Shown here piece by piece: positions 1 through 6,188 of a stretch of 11,496 bases of DNA. Source of the stretch: Opitutia bacterium (GTDB lineage Bacteria; Verrucomicrobiota; Verrucomicrobiia; Opitutales; UBA953); assembly GCA_947463395.1 (NCBI GenBank), contig CANHRV010000026.1:1-11496 (forward strand). The letters are read 5' to 3'. Positions within the stretch are counted from its first letter, which is position 1, and each line of letters starts with the position of its first letter. Made by a program: the position numbers and the translations under genes. The notes below the pieces were generated by a model, which saw only the letters and a program-made list of their open reading frames with translations, was not told the origin of the DNA and searched no databases.

Positions 1-1069
1 CTTCGCCAGCTCCCGCTCCGAGCGTCATTCCCCCGACGACTTGTACTTTATCGAGGATGGTCTTTTGTAATTCATCGAGAACCTTGGGATTCTTCATTAA
101 ATATTCTTTCGCTGCTTCGCGACCTTGGCCGATGAGTTGACCATTATAAGCAATCCAAGCGCCTTTCTTTTCAAGAATCTTATGTTCGATGCCGAGATCG
201 AGAACTGAACCCGTACGAGAGATTCCCTCGTTGTACATGATATCAAACTCACACTCGGTGAAAGGCGGAGCGACTTTGTTCTTCACGACTTTAATCTTTG
301 TCCGATTTCCGATTACTTTACCGGAAGGTTCTTTGATTTGTCCAATTCGGCGAATATCGATACGGACGGAGGAGAAGAATTTCAGCGCTCGTCCACCTGG
401 AGTGGTTTCAGGGCTGCCAAACATAACTCCAATTTTCTCACGGATTTGGTTAGTAAAAATAACGACGCAGTTGGTACGGCTGATAGCGGCGGTGAGACGG
501 CGCATTGCTTGACTCATCATGCGAGCTTGAACACCAACGGTGGAATCTCCCATTTGCCCATCGAGTTCTTGCTTGGAAACCAGCGCAGCCACGGAGTCGA
601 CAACGATGACGTCGACCGCTCCCGAGCGGATTAGTGTTTCGGCAATATTGAGAGCGTCTTCACCTGATTCAGGTTGAGAAACCAGTAAGTTGTCTAAATC
701 GACACCAACGACTTTGGCGTAGCGTGGGTCGAGGGCATGCTCGACGTCGATAAAGACTGCGTTGCCTCCTTGGCGTTGGATTTCGGCGATGATGGAAAGA
801 CAAAGGGTGGTTTTACCAGATGACTCTGGACCAAAAATTTCTACGATACGTCCGCGAGGTAAGCCACCTACACCTAAAGCTAAATCGATAGCAACCGAAC
901 CTGTCGAGACGGTGGAGATTTGCATCTTCGTGGCATCCCCCATGCGCATGAGAGTTCCATCTCCGTATTGTTTGTTGATGGCCGAGAGGGCTAGATCGAG
1001 GGTTTTGCGTTCAGCGCTTTGAGCCGAGGCTTTTTCTTTGGCCGAGGATTCCGTCTTGGTGGATGACAT
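1..1069 (-). CDS. recA: RecA recombinase, partial (C-terminus outside window)
   Basis: RecA coats single-stranded DNA, catalyses ATP-dependent homologous strand exchange and triggers LexA self-cleavage in the SOS response; it acts in the cytoplasm. I translated the minus strand from the ATG at 1069-1067: 356 codons are visible before the left edge cuts the gene. The Walker A loop GPESSGKTT is at residues 80-88, about 14 residues later than in E. coli RecA, because of a Ser/Lys/Glu-rich N-terminal extension (MSSTKTESSAKEKASAQS). Other hallmarks follow in order: IDVEHALDP, VIVVDSVAALV (Walker B), the L1/L2 DNA-binding region with TNQIREKIGVMFGSPETTPGG, and RIDIRRIG. The visible end, around VQVVGGMTLGAGAGE, lies in the variable C-terminal tail region. 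No Shine-Dalgarno motif precedes the start. The gene has its own upstream region with a LexA-like palindrome, so it is probably a damage-inducible single gene. Identity is certain; only the exact start could shift. Confidence 0.98.
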   Translation of the reverse strand, partial: MSSTKTESSAKEKASAQSAERKTLDLALSAINKQYGDGTLMRMGDATKMQISTVSTGSVAIDLALGVGGLPRGRIVEIFGPESSGKTTLCLSIIAEIQRQGGNAVFIDVEHALDPRYAKVVGVDLDNLLVSQPESGEDALNIAETLIRSGAVDVIVVDSVAALVSKQELDGQMGDSTVGVQARMMSQAMRRLTAAISRTNCVVIFTNQIREKIGVMFGSPETTPGGRALKFFSSVRIDIRRIGQIKEPSGKVIGNRTKIKVVKNKVAPPFTECEFDIMYNEGISRTGSVLDLGIEHKILEKKGAWIAYNGQLIGQGREAAKEYLMKNPKVLDELQKTILDKVQVVGGMTLGAGAGE

Positions 1070-1127
1070 ACGTGTAATTTGGTTGAGAACGCTAAAGTGG
1101 CAAACGATAGACCGCTGGCAAGTAAAA

Positions 1128-1141
1128 TGAACAAATGTTCA
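1128..1141. promoter_or_regulatory. Putative LexA operator (SOS box) upstream of recA
   Basis: TGAACAAATGTTCA is an inverted repeat with 6-bp arms (TGAACA/TGTTCA) and a 2-bp centre, 59 bp upstream of the recA start codon. The half-sites GAAC and GTTC separated by 4 bp match the LexA (DinR) box known from Gram-positive bacteria, not the CTGT-N8-ACAG box of gammaproteobacteria. Placement in front of recA makes LexA the obvious binder. The lexA gene is not in the window, so the match between regulator and site cannot be tested here. Confidence 0.72.
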
Positions 1142-1175
1142 CTATTTTCTTTTACCTAGTCCTTGGTGGGGTGAA

Positions 1176-1192
1176 ACCCTTATTATAAGGGT
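1176..1192. repeat. Perfect 17-bp inverted repeat between dac and recA
   Basis: ACCCTTAT-T-ATAAGGGT is a perfect inverted repeat with 8-bp arms and a single central base. It lies 14 bp beyond the stop codon of the upstream carboxypeptidase gene and about 107 bp before the recA start. As RNA it could fold into a 6-bp stem with a 5-nt loop, followed on the minus strand by only three Ts, so it would be a weak terminator. Read on the minus strand it also contains TATAAT, so it may instead be a -10 element or operator for recA; a good -35 at 17 bp is not evident. Confidence 0.45.
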
Positions 1193-1205
1193 ATTTCCTC
1201 TAAAA

Positions 1206-2177
1206 TTAGAAAATATCGTCCAAGAAATCCCAGAAACTATCTTCCTTTGCGGTCGATTTAGAGAGGGCTAGGGGAACTTTGGTCGTTGCCACAGGGAGAG
1301 CTACGGAGGGGGTGACTTTTCCGAGTTCTCTTAAGCCATTGTTCATCAAGTCAGCGGCCAATCGATCGCGTGCACGTTGAGAGGGTTTGGCGCCCTGCTC
1401 ACTTTTGCATCCGAGCACGACAGCGATAACTCGGCGCCCATTTACTTTAGCCGTGGTCACGATGGAGGCGTTAGCGGCTACAGTCCAACCAGTCTTTAGT
1501 CCATCGCACCCAGGGAAAGAATTCAGTAAGTGGTTATGATTATCTAATACAACCGAACGTGATCCGGGACGGAACAGGTAATCTTTTTTGCCAGAAAGAG
1601 TTAGGGCTTCGGGAAATTGGCAGAGGGTTTGGGCGAGTTTGGCTAAGTCGCGTGCCGTTGTGGTATCATGAGGGCCAGCCCCATAAGTTAAACCATTGGG
1701 AGTGACGAAATGAGTTCGATTCATGCCCAGTTCTTGGGCTCGTTGATTCATTCTTTGCACAAAATTTTGAACAGAATTTTCCCGGTTGAGGGCCAGAGCA
1801 ACCGAGGCATCGTTGGCCGAGTGAAGCATCATTGCATAGAGTAAGGCTTCGGTGGTAAAACTTTCGCCTGGTGCTAACCAAACTTGAGATCCGCCTTGGC
1901 GTGCCGCTTCGGCTGTAATCGTAATGGGTTTTGTAAGCGAAGTTTTCCCTGCTTGAATATCCTCTAAGACCAGTAGCAACGTCATCAGTTTGGTTACGCT
2001 GGCGGGATGTCCTAAAAGGTCGGCTTGTTTTTCTAAAAGCACATTGCCTGATTCGGCATCGATGCAGATGGCGCCATCAATCGAGACACCTGATTCAAGA
2101 ACAACCGTTTGGGCTCCTAGGGCGTGGCTGAAAAGGCTGCATCCTAGATAAAAAGCAAAGAGGTAAAGCCAGCGCAC
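1206..2177 (-). CDS. D-alanyl-D-alanine carboxypeptidase (PBP5/DacF-like, peptidase S11)
   Basis: This is a serine-type low-molecular-mass penicillin-binding protein that removes the terminal D-Ala from peptidoglycan pentapeptides in the periplasm, limiting cross-linking. All three active-site motifs are present: S60-V-T-K63 (SxxK, nucleophile S60), S120-A-N122 (SxN) and K228-T-G230 within DGLKTGWT. Residues 1-22 form a hydrophobic signal peptide, probably cleaved near ALGAQ; C13 does not sit in a convincing lipobox. The protein has 323 residues, against about 380-400 for two-domain PBP5-type enzymes. After the catalytic domain (to about 282) there is only a 40-residue tail, ending in the acidic-aromatic DSFWDFLDDIF, and no room for the C-terminal beta domain. 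The start is GTG; AGGAG lies only 1 nt upstream, which is too close for normal use, and no better in-frame start is visible. It is divergent from the sixA-like gene. It could be called dacA, dacD or dacF; I leave the symbol open. Confidence 0.95.
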   Translation of the reverse strand: MRWLYLFAFYLGCSLFSHALGAQTVVLESGVSIDGAICIDAESGNVLLEKQADLLGHPASVTKLMTLLLVLEDIQAGKTSLTKPITITAEAARQGGSQVWLAPGESFTTEALLYAMMLHSANDASVALALNRENSVQNFVQRMNQRAQELGMNRTHFVTPNGLTYGAGPHDTTTARDLAKLAQTLCQFPEALTLSGKKDYLFRPGSRSVVLDNHNHLLNSFPGCDGLKTGWTVAANASIVTTAKVNGRRVIAVVLGCKSEQGAKPSQRARDRLAADLMNNGLRELGKVTPSVALPVATTKVPLALSKSTAKEDSFWDFLDDIF

Positions 2178-2243
2178 GCTCCTACTGCTTGGAAAAATTT
2201 TTATTTCAGCAAGTCAAATTCTGCGCATGCTCTCTTTTGAAAG

Positions 2244-2723
2244 ATGAAAGTTTTTCTTATTCGACATGCACATGCCTTGGCGGGAGAGCCCGACGAGCAG
2301 CGACCGCTTTCGACAAAAGGTAAAAAGCAAATCGTAGCTTGGTCTCCGTTGTTGATTAAGCGAATCGTTGGTGAAGTTTCTTCTATCGAACATAGTTCGC
2401 TAATTCGTTCTTATCAAACAGCTCAACTTCTTCAGTCTCACTTTCGTTTAAAGCAGCCATTGCAATTACTTTCAGGCATTTCTCCTGAAAGTTCTGCGGT
2501 AAAAACGGCAGAGATTTTGTCTCGCTCGCGTCGCTCTCGCTGTCTCGTTGGACATAACCCGCATTTAGCTCGATTGGTCGGGCTTTTATTGGGATTAAAG
2601 GAGGGCGAGGAGGGTATTTATTTTAGAAAAGCAGCGATTATCGCTTTAGAACGCACCGCTGTCGCACAGAAGAGGCAACCTTGGGGTTCGTGGCGTATTC
2701 TCTGGATGTCTACGCCCGATTAG
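2244..2723 (+). CDS. sixA: SixA-type phosphohistidine phosphatase (histidine phosphatase superfamily)
   Basis: This is a small histidine-phosphatase-fold enzyme. E. coli SixA dephosphorylates phosphohistidine on proteins such as HPt domains and PtsO. The 159-residue length fits the family. The catalytic RHG-type motif is R7-H8-A9 (LIRHAHA), with H8 as the phospho-acceptor. R55 lies in SLIRSYQTA, the usual place of the phosphate-binding arginine, and H104 in LVGHNPHL is the second conserved histidine. No signal peptide is visible, so the protein is cytoplasmic. Residues 93-99 (SRSRRSR) are an unusually Arg/Ser-rich run encoded by imperfect TCGC-type repeats just before the last catalytic strand. 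No Shine-Dalgarno motif is seen. It shares a 66-bp divergent intergenic region with the carboxypeptidase and overlaps the next gene tail to tail by 4 bp. The family is sure; the physiological substrate is not known, although an HPr gene at the other end of the window makes a PTS-type partner conceivable. Confidence 0.9.
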   Translation: MKVFLIRHAHALAGEPDEQRPLSTKGKKQIVAWSPLLIKRIVGEVSSIEHSSLIRSYQTAQLLQSHFRLKQPLQLLSGISPESSAVKTAEILSRSRRSRCLVGHNPHLARLVGLLLGLKEGEEGIYFRKAAIIALERTAVAQKRQPWGSWRILWMSTPD

Positions 2724-3790
2724 TTGGCCTGCAGGGAAACCTGCGCGGAGGCGGAGACGAACGAAGGGTTTGTGCCAAGCAGAAGACTTTTGAGATGATT
2801 CCAGTCGCCGGGATGAATATCTCGATCCATGACCACTTCGACTTGAAAATCCTTAGGGTTTTTAGGGTCTAGTCCGTAATAGACCGACCAGAGTGGCCGA
2901 CCACTGGTCGGCAACATGCTGAAACGAATATCACCAACCGAGACGCCATGGGCTCCTTTTTCGTAAGCATTCCAACCCTGCGTGAAATGAGAAAAGTCGT
3001 GTATGATATCGTCAGCAAATGAACCTCGCGGTGGATTGCCCTCTGCTTGGATTGTCCAAGCAACTCGTTTATCTCCTGGCGCAATTTGTGCCTCGCTGAA
3101 AGGAGTTACGCGCACGGCACCGACTTGCCAAACTCCTTCATGTAACCAAATCCCACGCCAGAGAATAAGATTGGTGATGGTTGGTTTAACAGCGATTCTT
3201 TCGGGCGTAATTTTCTGTTCCGCCAACCATTGACGTAATCCATTTTCCGCTCGTTGATGCTGATAAAGCCCGAGTCCTGCATAAGCGCAGAACCAAAGGA
3301 GGCCTGCCGTGGCAAGCCGCTTAGAGTTCTTGATTAACGCAATGATTGCGCAGACGAGAAGCGGTAGAGTCGCAAATAAATCAACGATGGGTAGGCAATC
3401 CCAGGCGTAACGTGTTTCATTAAATGGCCAAAGAAGCATGGTGCCATAACTGGTGCATCCATCGCAAAGTAGGTGCGTCGTCACTCCCGCTAAACTGGGC
3501 AGTAGGAGATCTTTCCAATGAACACCTGGCTTATTGATTTGTCGGAAAAACCAGGCTGTAAAAATGGCAGATAACAGCATCCAAACGGGAGCAAAGAGAA
3601 GGCTATGGGTAAAGTGACGATGCCAGCGGAAAGAGACCAGTGGATCATTCGCATTGCGAATGAAGATATCTAGGTCGGGTGCTTCGGCGGCAAGAAGGGC
3701 GGCCACGGCGGCAGCAGGCAACGAACCACCTTTGCGGACGGTTAATACGCCAGCCGATAGCCCCAAGGCCGCATGGGTCAAGTTATCCAT
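2720..3790 (-). CDS. Membrane-bound metal-dependent hydrolase, YdjM / DUF457 family
   Basis: This belongs to the YdjM-like inner-membrane family annotated as metal-dependent hydrolases; substrates are not established. Family signatures are clear: MDNLTHAALG at the N-terminus (H6), APDLDIF (D39, D41), the WHRHFTHS motif (H57, H59, H62) and THLLCD (H106, D110) followed by LLWPF. Hydrophobic segments at roughly 24-36, 63-83, 95-108, 134-153 and 160-177 indicate a polytopic N-terminal half. Residues 178-356 are soluble in character, with charged and aromatic residues and no obvious catalytic motif. At 356 residues it is much longer than E. coli YdjM (about 200), so the C-terminal domain is an addition shared with longer members of the family. 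The start ATG at 3790 gives the canonical MDxLTHA opening. It converges with the sixA-like gene. In E. coli ydjM is under LexA control, but I see no LexA-like palindrome in the upstream region here. Confidence 0.88.
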   Translation of the reverse strand: MDNLTHAALGLSAGVLTVRKGGSLPAAAVAALLAAEAPDLDIFIRNANDPLVSFRWHRHFTHSLLFAPVWMLLSAIFTAWFFRQINKPGVHWKDLLLPSLAGVTTHLLCDGCTSYGTMLLWPFNETRYAWDCLPIVDLFATLPLLVCAIIALIKNSKRLATAGLLWFCAYAGLGLYQHQRAENGLRQWLAEQKITPERIAVKPTITNLILWRGIWLHEGVWQVGAVRVTPFSEAQIAPGDKRVAWTIQAEGNPPRGSFADDIIHDFSHFTQGWNAYEKGAHGVSVGDIRFSMLPTSGRPLWSVYYGLDPKNPKDFQVEVVMDRDIHPGDWNHLKSLLLGTNPSFVSASAQVSLQAN

Positions 3791-3906
3791 TTTCTCTACT
3801 ATTGTACCGACTTTTTACTGAAGCGAAGCCGAAGTTGAATTATTTTATTATTAAACGCAATTTTTCTCGAACTCCGGCACTTTTTAGGTGTTTGAATAGA
3901 ATAAGC

Positions 3907-5238
3907 ATGCGAGCCCTCTGCTATTTGTTCCTATCGGTCATTGGTCTTTCGGCCTCGGCGGCAGAGAAAGCAGCGCCTGAATTTGCCTTAGTGGATGCAG
4001 AGGAGTGTCGTCCTCGTCAGGGATTACCCCACGTTTTAGAAAAAGCTAAATCCACGGGCGCAATTGTTTCTGGTTTAGGTCATCCGATTAAAGTGGCCTA
4101 TCTCGGCGGGTCTATCACCGCCCAAGCGGGTTGGCGCGTAAAAACTTTTCAATTTTTAAAGAAGCAATTTCCCGAAGCGAATTTTCAAATGATTAACGCC
4201 TCGCTTGGCGGAACGGGGTCCGATGTCGGCGTCTTTCGGTTGCAACAAGATGTCTTAGCCTACGAACCCGATTTGCTGTTTATTGAATTTGCCGTCAATG
4301 ATGGCGAGTTACCTCCTCAGCAAATTATTCGCTACATGGAAGGGATTGTGCGCCAAACCTGGAAGGCCTTCCCGACTTGTGATATTTGTTTTATTTATAC
4401 CATTGGACGTGGACACACGGTTAATCTCGTCGAGGGTAAGTTCCCTGTCTCAGCAAGTGCGATGGAGAAGGTGGCAGATTTTTATGGTATCCCCTCGATT
4501 CACCTTGGTTTAGAGGTTGCTCGTTTGGACAAGGAAGGACGCATTCTTTGGCGAGCTCCTTTGCCCAAGACCGATGAAGAGAAAGCAGCGCTAGGAGATA
4601 AAATCGCTTACTCTCCCGATAATGTGCATCCTCATCCTGAGACGGGGCACAATCTATTCATGGATGCCTTCAAGCGTTCTTGGCCCGAAATCGTTAGAGC
4701 TTCAAAGAAGCTCGAGCCGTATACCTTGAGTAAGCCGCTCGATGAAAAAAATTACGAGGCCGCAAGGATTGCTCCCATTTCGAAAGCGAAGTTTTCTCCT
4801 GGTTTAAAGTGCGAGAATCTCGCAGAAGATAAAGACGAAGAGCTGAAAGATTACGCTCGGCGAATGCCGACAATCGTAAAACTGACCAAGCCTGGTCAGT
4901 TTATCACTTTTCGATTCAAGGGGACGCACGTCGCCATTTACGACATCATTGCTCCTTATACTGGTAAGGTTGCCGTAACCTTAGACAAAGGCTCTCCCAA
5001 AATCTTCACCCGTTTTGACAGTTATTCGGATAAGCCCCGAGTAAACTATTTCACCATCGCGACGGACTTACCTGATACTATCCACGAGGTAAAAATCGAG
5101 TTAATCGCCGAAAAGGTGGATAAGGCTAAAATTTTGAGTGAACGTAAAATCACTATCGATAAGGATAAGGCACAAATTTATGCGTCCCATTATTTCTACC
5201 CCGGTAGCCTTTTGGTGAAGGGGGAGATTTTGCCTTAA
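3907..5238 (+). CDS. Exported SGNH/GDSL-family hydrolase (probable carbohydrate esterase)
   Basis: This is a 443-residue SGNH hydrolase, probably a periplasmic or secreted esterase acting on acylated saccharides. The frame is open 76 codons further upstream, but that stretch is antisense to the neighbouring gene; ATG at 3907 is chosen because it begins a clean signal peptide (residues 1-19, cleavage near SASA/AE). Block I is YLGGSIT with nucleophile S69 (GGS in place of GDS). Block II glycine lies in SLGGTGSD (about 101-102). Block III is EFAVND with N131. Block V is D238-N-V-H241. The sequence LGGSIT...GW...GGTGSD...FAVNDG resembles GDSL enzymes from polysaccharide-degrading bacteria. Residues about 290-443 form a separate beta-rich C-terminal region that could be a carbohydrate-binding or accessory domain; I do not recognise it. 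No Shine-Dalgarno motif is seen. An 86-bp gap separates it from the epimerase-like gene on the same strand. Fold and catalysis are confident; the substrate is inferred from neighbours. Confidence 0.88.
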   Translation: MRALCYLFLSVIGLSASAAEKAAPEFALVDAEECRPRQGLPHVLEKAKSTGAIVSGLGHPIKVAYLGGSITAQAGWRVKTFQFLKKQFPEANFQMINASLGGTGSDVGVFRLQQDVLAYEPDLLFIEFAVNDGELPPQQIIRYMEGIVRQTWKAFPTCDICFIYTIGRGHTVNLVEGKFPVSASAMEKVADFYGIPSIHLGLEVARLDKEGRILWRAPLPKTDEEKAALGDKIAYSPDNVHPHPETGHNLFMDAFKRSWPEIVRASKKLEPYTLSKPLDEKNYEAARIAPISKAKFSPGLKCENLAEDKDEELKDYARRMPTIVKLTKPGQFITFRFKGTHVAIYDIIAPYTGKVAVTLDKGSPKIFTRFDSYSDKPRVNYFTIATDLPDTIHEVKIELIAEKVDKAKILSERKITIDKDKAQIYASHYFYPGSLLVKGEILP

Positions 5239-5241
5239 TGA

Positions 5242-5261
5242 GGGCTGAATCTTAACAGCCC
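5242..5261 (+). terminator. Possible weak hairpin after the SGNH hydrolase gene
   Basis: GGGCTG-N8-CAGCCC forms a 6-bp GC-rich stem with an 8-nt loop, starting 4 bases after the stop codon. No T-run follows, so it is at best an mRNA 3'-end stabiliser or partial attenuator rather than a strong intrinsic terminator. Downstream genes could be read from the same promoter or from one in the remaining 60 bp. Confidence 0.35.
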
Positions 5262-5324
5262 AGCCTTGACCGTATCTTTATCTGTCATCAGTTTTAAACC
5301 CTAACTCCCAACCTATCACCCATC

Positions 5325-6176
5325 ATGCGCTTCGGACTTAACACCTTCCTCTACGCTTCTCCTTTCACCAACAAAGATGTTTCGCTTTTTAAGAAATTGA
5401 AGAAGTGGGGCTTCGATACCGTAGAAATCGCCATCGAAGATCCCTCGCACGTGGATCCTGCTTTTTTAAAGAAGTCCGCTGCCAATGCGGGGATTGCCAT
5501 CGGGTCGATTTGTGCAGCGATGGGACCTGGTCGCGATTTTCGTGGAAGCGCCAAAGATCAAAAAACATCGATGCAGTACCTTACGGCATTAGTCAATCAA
5601 GCCGCTGCGATGGGTTGTCCTCGTATCATCGGCCCTATCTACTCTGTCGTCGGCTTGATTGGCGCTCATGATGATAAAACCAAAGCGAAGCATTTTAAAT
5701 TGGTGGTTAAGAATTTGAAAAAACTGGCGAAGCATGCAGAGAAAAAAGGCATCGAACTTTGCGTTGAGCCTTTGAATCGTTTCGAAACCGATTTCTTGAA
5801 CACTACCGAGCAAGGCCTCAAGTTAATCAAAGCGGTGGGCTCGAAAGCGGTGAAGCTTCACTTAGATACTTTCCACATGAATATTGAGGAAAAGAATCAA
5901 GCAGATGCGATTTTGCGTGCGGGCAAGCACCTCGGACATTTCCATGCGTGTGGTACCGATCGTGGTACGCCAGGTGGCGATTCGTTAGACTGGAAGCCCA
6001 TCGTGGCGGCCTTGAAAAAGGTTGGATACAAAGGTGATATCGTCATCGAATCCTTTACGACTGATGTCAAAGTCATCGCTCGTGCGGCGGCCATTTGGCG
6101 CAAGATGGAGCCCAATCGTGATGACATCCCAGTTAAGGGTTTAAAGAATATGCACCGCGTTTTTGGTACCAAATAA
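5325..6176 (+). CDS. D-psicose/D-tagatose 3-epimerase-like sugar isomerase (AP-endonuclease-2 TIM barrel)
   Basis: This is a 283-residue TIM-barrel protein of the xylose isomerase-like / sugar phosphate isomerase-epimerase family. The metal ligands expected from Pseudomonas cichorii D-tagatose 3-epimerase (E152, D185, H211, E246) are found at E148 (VEPLNRFE), D181 (HLDTFHMN), H207 (GHFHACG) and E242 (VIESF), a constant offset of minus four. The known substrate-contacting residues E158, H188 and R217 fall on E154, H184 and R213 by the same offset. A Mn- or Co-type ketose C3-epimerase is therefore the most specific call. The same fold also contains isomerases and enzymes that act on 3-keto-sugars. 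There is no signal peptide, so it is cytoplasmic. The leader has no Shine-Dalgarno motif and lacks G entirely for about 33 nt before the ATG. It lies 12 bp before the DUF1080 gene and is almost certainly cotranscribed with it. Confidence 0.87.
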   Translation: MRFGLNTFLYASPFTNKDVSLFKKLKKWGFDTVEIAIEDPSHVDPAFLKKSAANAGIAIGSICAAMGPGRDFRGSAKDQKTSMQYLTALVNQAAAMGCPRIIGPIYSVVGLIGAHDDKTKAKHFKLVVKNLKKLAKHAEKKGIELCVEPLNRFETDFLNTTEQGLKLIKAVGSKAVKLHLDTFHMNIEEKNQADAILRAGKHLGHFHACGTDRGTPGGDSLDWKPIVAALKKVGYKGDIVIESFTTDVKVIARAAAIWRKMEPNRDDIPVKGLKNMHRVFGTK

Positions 6177-6188
6177 GATTTTTAAAAT

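Noticed and set aside
189..1022. Plus-strand open frames opposite recA
   Set aside because: Their translations show no recognisable family, while the minus strand reads a full RecA with all motifs; they are coding shadows.
2178..2243. Promoters in the divergent carboxypeptidase / sixA intergenic region
   Set aside because: Only an A/T run and no hexamer pair with proper spacing could be supported on either strand.
2720..2723. 4-bp overlap of stop codons of the sixA-like and ydjM-like genes as a regulatory feature
   Set aside because: Convergent gene ends commonly overlap by a few bases; no hairpin or other signal is present.
3679..3906. 76-codon upstream extension of the SGNH hydrolase frame
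   Set aside because: It runs antisense through the start of the YdjM-family gene, and the signal peptide begins cleanly at ATG 3907; the extension would bury it.
3791..3906. Search for a LexA-type operator or clear promoter upstream of the YdjM-family gene
   Set aside because: No GAAC-N4-GTTC palindrome is present; AT-rich TATTAT/TACAAT stretches exist, but none has a convincing -35 partner.
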